Shown in pieces: positions 57,657 through 64,000 of a stretch of 64,000 nucleotides of DNA; position 1 is the stretch's first letter, and the number at the start of each line of letters is the position of its first letter. The translations under genes and the position numbers were made by a program. Under the pieces are notes generated by a model. The model was not told where the DNA came from, did no database searches, and was given only the letters and a program-made list of their open reading frames with translations. Source of the stretch: Clostridium rectalis (GTDB lineage Bacteria > Bacillota > Clostridia > Clostridiales > Clostridiaceae); NCBI RefSeq assembly GCF_900626095.1, contig NZ_UYZZ01000007.1:106543-170542 (forward strand). Reading direction: 5' to 3'.

Positions 57657-58751
57657 ATGTATATTAAGTATTTACAACTTATGAATTTTAGAAACTATAA
57701 TGAGTTAAGTATAGAATTGAGTAAAAATGTCAATGTTTTTATTGGAGACAATGCTCAAGGCAAAACTAATATTTTAGAGAGTATATATTACTCTGGTATA
57801 GGAAAATCTCACAGAACCAATAAGGATAAAGAGTTAATTAATTGGAATGCACAAAATTCTTATATACAGCTTTATGTTGTGAGAGAAAGATTGGATAAGA
57901 AAATACAGATAAAAATCTTTAAAGAAGGCAAAAAAGGTATAAATGTAAATTCTATAAAAATAAATAAAATTTCAGAGTTATTTGGCATATTAAATGTTGT
58001 AATGTTTTCTCCAGAAGATTTAAGTACAATAAAACAATCTCCATCTTTTAGGAGAAAATTTTTAGATATGGAGTTATGCAAATTAAGTGATAAATATTAT
58101 TATAATTTAGTTCAATATAATAAAGTTTTAAACGAAAGAAATACCCTTTTAAAATCAAATGGAACAAAATTAGAATCAATTGTAGATATATATGATAATC
58201 AAATGTCAAAATTTGGAGCAAACATCCTAAGAGAAAGAAAAAAATATTTAAATCAAATAAATAAATGGGCTTTTAAAATACATAAGGATATTACTGCTGA
58301 CAAAGAGAATATAAAATTTATATATTTAAGTTCTCCAAAAATTGATATAGACGAAAACTTACAGAATAATTTTTATAATGAGTTATGCAAAAATAGGAAA
58401 AAAGATTTTGAAAAGAGACTAACATCAATAGGACCACATAGGGATGACTTTTTAGTTAAAATCAATAATATTGATGTAAGAAGTTTTGGATCGCAGGGTC
58501 AACAAAGAACAGCAACTCTTACTCTTAAATTTGCTTCACTAGAGGTTATTAAAGAGATTACAAAAGAATATCCTGTTTTATTGTTAGATGATGTTTTATC
58601 AGAATTAGATTCCAAAAGACAAAAGTATATATTAAATTCAATTAATAATATTCAAACTATAATAACTTGTACAGGATTAGAACATATAAAAGAATATCTT
58701 AATAGTAATTCTAAAGTATTTAACGTTGTAAACGGAAATTGTTACACATAA
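57657..58751 (+). CDS. recF: DNA replication and repair protein RecF
   Basis: This 364-residue SMC-like ATPase has YLQLMNFRNYNELSIELS, Walker A GDNAQGKTNILESIYY, the SFGSQGQQRTATLTLK signature and Walker B VLLLDDVLSELD. It helps load RecA at gaps. Confidence 0.97.
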   Translation: MYIKYLQLMNFRNYNELSIELSKNVNVFIGDNAQGKTNILESIYYSGIGKSHRTNKDKELINWNAQNSYIQLYVVRERLDKKIQIKIFKEGKKGINVNSIKINKISELFGILNVVMFSPEDLSTIKQSPSFRRKFLDMELCKLSDKYYYNLVQYNKVLNERNTLLKSNGTKLESIVDIYDNQMSKFGANILRERKKYLNQINKWAFKIHKDITADKENIKFIYLSSPKIDIDENLQNNFYNELCKNRKKDFEKRLTSIGPHRDDFLVKINNIDVRSFGSQGQQRTATLTLKFASLEVIKEITKEYPVLLLDDVLSELDSKRQKYILNSINNIQTIITCTGLEHIKEYLNSNSKVFNVVNGNCYT

Positions 58752-58794
58752 AATTTATATTATATTTTAGAGTAGAACCAGGGGAGGAGTTTTT

Positions 58795-60989
<2,195 letters not shown>

Positions 60990-61009
60990 AGGCGGAAGGT
61001 GTGAAATAG

Positions 61010-63505
61010 ATGAACAATGAAGGAAATGTTTTGGAAGTAGATATAAACCAAGAAATGAAAAAATGTTATATTGATTACGCCATGAGTGTTATAGTTGGTC
61101 GTGCACTTCCAGATGTAAGAGATGGTTTAAAACCTGTTCATAGAAGAATTTTATTTTCTATGTATGAATTAGGACTTAGTCCTGAAAAATCATATAGAAA
61201 ATGCGCTAGAATAGTTGGAGATGTTCTAGGTAAATATCATCCTCATGGTGATTCTTCAGTTTATGATGCTTTAGTTAGAATGGCTCAAGATTTTTCTATA
61301 AGATATACTCTTGTTGATGGGCATGGTAATTTTGGATCTGTTGATGGTGATTCGGCTGCTGCTATGAGATATACAGAAGCTAAAATGAGTAAAATAGCTA
61401 TAGAGATGTTAAGAGACATAAATAAAAATACAGTAGATTTTATACCTAACTTTGATGGTTCAGAAAAAGAACCATCAGTAATTCCATGTAGATTTCCTAA
61501 TTTATTAGTAAATGGTTCATCGGGAATAGCAGTTGGTATGGCTACAAATATACCACCTCATAATTTAGGCGAAATTATTTCGGGAATTAATATGATAATA
61601 GAAAATCCAGATGTAACTGTTCTTGACTTAATGACAATAATAAAAGGACCAGATTTTCCTACAGCAGGTATAATATTAGGAATGAATGGAATAAGGGAAG
61701 CTTATGAAACTGGTAGAGGTAGAATAGTAGTAAGAGCTAAGGCAGAAATAGAGGAAGAAAAAGGTAGACACAAAATTATAGTTACAGAACTTCCATACCA
61801 AGTTAATAAAGCTAAACTCATAGAGAATATGGCGGACTTAGTAAAAGATAAGCGAATAGAAGGTATATCTGATATTAGAGATGAATCTGATAGAGATGGT
61901 ATGAGAATGGTAATAGAATTAAAAAGAGATGCTAACGCAAATGTGGTTTTAAATCAACTGTATAAACATACTAAGATGCAAGACACATTTGGTGTAATAA
62001 TGCTTGCGTTGGTTGATAATGAACCAAAGATTTTAAACTTAAAAGAAGTTTTAGTTCATTACCTAGATTTCCAGAAGGAAATAATAAGAAGAAGAACTCA
62101 GTTTGATCTAGATAAAGCTTTAGCACGTGCTCACATATTAGAAGGATTAAGAATTGCTCTTGATCATATTGACGAAGTAATTAATTTAATTAGATCTTCT
62201 AAAAATACTGAACAAGCAAGAAATGGTCTTATGAACAAGTTTTCTCTTTCAGAAAAACAAGCTCAAGCTATACTTGATATGAGATTACAAAGATTAACAG
62301 GATTAGAAAGAGAAAAAATAGAATCAGAGTATAATGAATTAATAAAAACAATACAACATTTAAAGGAAATACTAGCTAGTGAAGAATTAGTGTTAAATAT
62401 AATAAAAGAAGAACTTGAAGAAATAAAAAATAAATATGGTGATGAAAGAAGAACAGAAATACAAAAGAGACATGATGAAATAAATATAGAGGATTTAATA
62501 CAAGAAGAAGAAGTAGTAATTACTCTTACTCATTCTGGATATATAAAGAGAATTTCATCAGATGCATACTCGGCACAAAGAAGAGGTGGCAAGGGAATTC
62601 AAGCAATGACAACAAAGGAAGATGATTTTGTTGAAAGAGTATTTATTACCTCGACTCATAGTAATTTATTATTCTTTACAAATCAAGGTAGAGTATACAA
62701 ACTTAAAGCTTATGAAATTCCAGATGCAGGAAGAACAGCCAAAGGAACCAATATAGTTAATTTATTGCCATTAGATGCTAATGAAAATGTAAAAGAAGTT
62801 ATAGCAATAAGAGAAATGACTAAAGAAGGATATTTAATAATGGCAACTAAGGGTGGAGTTATCAAGAAAACTTCATTAAAAGAGTTTTCTTCAATTAGAA
62901 AAAATGGTTTAATTGCTATAAATTTAAAAGAAAATGATGAATTATTGAAGGTCAAAGTAACTAGAGGGGATGCACAAATTCTTATAGTTACTAAAAATGG
63001 GTATTCTATAAGGTTTAGTGAAAAAGATATAAGGCCTATGGGTAGAACAGCTACAGGAGTTAGAGCTATAACTTTAAGAGATGGAGATATAGCTGTAACT
63101 ATGGATATAGTTGTTGATGATCAATATGTTCTAGTTGTTAGTGAAAATGGATTTGGTAAGAGAACTGCCGTAAGTGAGTATAATTTACAAAGAAGAGGTG
63201 GTAAAGGGATAATAACTTATAAATTATCAGATAAAACTGGAAGTATAGTAGCAGCTAGAGTAGTAAAAGATGAAGATGAATTAATGCTTATAAACAGTAG
63301 TAATATAGCTATAAGAATATGTGTATGCGATATAAGTATAACTAGCAGAAATGCTATGGGAGTAACTTTAATGAAAACAGATAAAGAAGAGAGAATATTA
63401 GCTGTGGCCAAAATTACTAATGATGAGCCTGAAGAAGACAAATTAGACAATGAAGAGTCCGGAGAAGAAATTTTATTTGATGAAAATAGTAACAATGAAG
63501 AATAA
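61010..63505 (+). CDS. gyrA: DNA gyrase subunit A
   Basis: This 831-residue protein has the breakage-reunion domain and six beta-pinwheel repeats, with GyrA-box-like QRRGGKGI near residue 522, and an acidic C-terminal tail. The active-site Tyr is in [10 protein letters not shown]. The quinolone-resistance region reads [19 protein letters not shown], with the sensitive-type Ser and Asp. The start is ATG 61010. Confidence 0.98.
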   Translation: MNNEGNVLEVDINQEMKKCYIDYAMSVIVGRALPDVRDGLKPVHRRILFSMYELGLSPEKSYRKCARIVGDVLGKYHPHGDSSVYDALVRMAQDFSIRYTLVDGHGNFGSVDGDSAAAMRYTEAKMSKIAIEMLRDINKNTVDFIPNFDGSEKEPSVIPCRFPNLLVNGSSGIAVGMATNIPPHNLGEIISGINMIIENPDVTVLDLMTIIKGPDFPTAGIILGMNGIREAYETGRGRIVVRAKAEIEEEKGRHKIIVTELPYQVNKAKLIENMADLVKDKRIEGISDIRDESDRDGMRMVIELKRDANANVVLNQLYKHTKMQDTFGVIMLALVDNEPKILNLKEVLVHYLDFQKEIIRRRTQFDLDKALARAHILEGLRIALDHIDEVINLIRSSKNTEQARNGLMNKFSLSEKQAQAILDMRLQRLTGLEREKIESEYNELIKTIQHLKEILASEELVLNIIKEELEEIKNKYGDERRTEIQKRHDEINIEDLIQEEEVVITLTHSGYIKRISSDAYSAQRRGGKGIQAMTTKEDDFVERVFITSTHSNLLFFTNQGRVYKLKAYEIPDAGRTAKGTNIVNLLPLDANENVKEVIAIREMTKEGYLIMATKGGVIKKTSLKEFSSIRKNGLIAINLKENDELLKVKVTRGDAQILIVTKNGYSIRFSEKDIRPMGRTATGVRAITLRDGDIAVTMDIVVDDQYVLVVSENGFGKRTAVSEYNLQRRGGKGIITYKLSDKTGSIVAARVVKDEDELMLINSSNIAIRICVCDISITSRNAMGVTLMKTDKEERILAVAKITNDEPEEDKLDNEESGEEILFDENSNNEE

Positions 63506-63511
63506 TAAATT

Positions 63512-63543
63512 AAAAAACCTATGTAATATTACATAGGTTTTTT
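63512..63543 (+). terminator. Terminator of the gyrase operon
   Basis: A perfect 32-base palindrome with AAAAAACCTATGTAAT in its left arm ends in a run of T. It directly follows gyrA. Confidence 0.85.
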
Positions 63544-63914
63544 ATTATTTAACACGTAAAATATAACAACTTTATCTGGCGTATCATCATAAGTAAGTCT
63601 TAAAAATAAAGAGATATTAAAAGATATATAAGAATATTTTAATATAATGAAATAATAATACAAAGCAGTGGTTAATAAATTTGATAAAATATCACTTGTC
63701 GCTGCAACAGAAGCGGTGTCTCGAAAAAATCATGTAACATTTAAATTTCAAACCATCGGCAAAAAAAATGTTGACAAATATGGATTTAAATGATAACATA
63801 TAAGAGTCGCAGGAAGCGACAAGATCTTTGAAAATTAAACAGAGAAGAATGAAACCAGTTAATTCTTAACACGAAGTGTTAAAATAGCGATGAGCTAAAA
63901 AAGATTAAACTTTT
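63544..63914 (+). promoter_or_regulatory. rRNA operon promoter and leader
   Basis: TTGACA (63771-63776) and TAACAT (63794-63799) are 17 bases apart, about 115 bases before the 16S gene. A GTCGC/GCGAC hairpin (63806-63820) and the leader segment ATCTTTGAAAATTAAACAG follow, typical of clostridial rRNA leaders with antitermination elements. The 220 bases before the promoter show no gene or other feature. Confidence 0.8.

Positions 63915-64000
<86 letters not shown>

Overview
The window is chromosomal DNA of a low-GC, spore-forming Firmicute, almost certainly Clostridium sensu stricto near the C. botulinum / C. sporogenes / C. tetani / C. novyi branch. The reasons are the strongly A+T-rich base composition, the gene order around dnaA, spore genes, a clostridial fab operon, and the 16S rRNA 5' end in the last 86 bases. 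I cannot name the species from sequence alone. The window spans the replication origin: most genes left of dnaA (54.6 kb) are on the minus strand and those right of it are on the plus strand, so nearly all transcription runs away from oriC.

Region by region. 0-3.1 kb: the start of anmK, a cytoplasmic subtilisin-like protease, a ferritin remnant with an internal deletion, and a LysR regulator. 3.1-14.0 kb: one long minus-strand type II fatty-acid synthesis operon (nitronate monooxygenase-like flavoprotein, fabT, fabH, acpP, fabK, fabD, fabG, fabF, accB, fabZ, accC, fused accDA). It has a consensus promoter followed directly by two tandem FabT boxes. 14.1-19.3 kb: an M23 peptidase, a DnaD-like / DnaC-like primosome pair, nine tRNA genes, the PPDK regulatory kinase/phosphatase and a CoA-binding protein. 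19.4-27.5 kb: metabolic genes (flavoproteins, acyl-ACP thioesterase, purA, pgsA, ACT protein, symporter). 27.5-30.9 kb: a decayed L,D-transpeptidase, two paralogous SPOCS-type (probably spore) proteins, tRNA-Thr, and hsp18 with a CtsR operator. 30.9-40.2 kb: two housekeeping operons (MazG-like, DUF2232, gdpP, rplI, lonC, dnaB; and rpsF, ssb, rpsR) with eroded fragments between them. 40.2-44.6 kb: channel, transporters and the spore gene yyaC. 44.7-54.1 kb: the classical origin-left cluster (DUF4446, parB, parA, noc, rsmG, mnmG, mnmE, jag, yidC, yidD, rnpA, rpmH) with two perfect parS sites. 54.1-63.5 kb: oriC, dnaA, dnaN, yaaA, recF, remB, gyrB, gyrA. 63.5-64 kb: promoter and leader of an rRNA operon.

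The genes form coherent modules: membrane lipid synthesis (fab/acc, thioesterase, pgsA), replication and segregation (dnaA, dnaN, recF, gyrAB, dnaB, ssb, DnaD/DnaC-like, parAB, noc, parS), and translation/tRNA maturation. I found no CRISPR array, no intact insertion sequence, no prophage and no defence island, and no clearly undescribed multi-gene system. The most rewarding signals are small: a bipartite oriC with a DnaA-trio array, a 32-bp palindrome of DnaA-like boxes, a pair of DnaA boxes 35 kb from oriC, tandem FabT operators, a CtsR box, an S6:S18 leader RNA, and several decaying genes that a standard annotation would miss.
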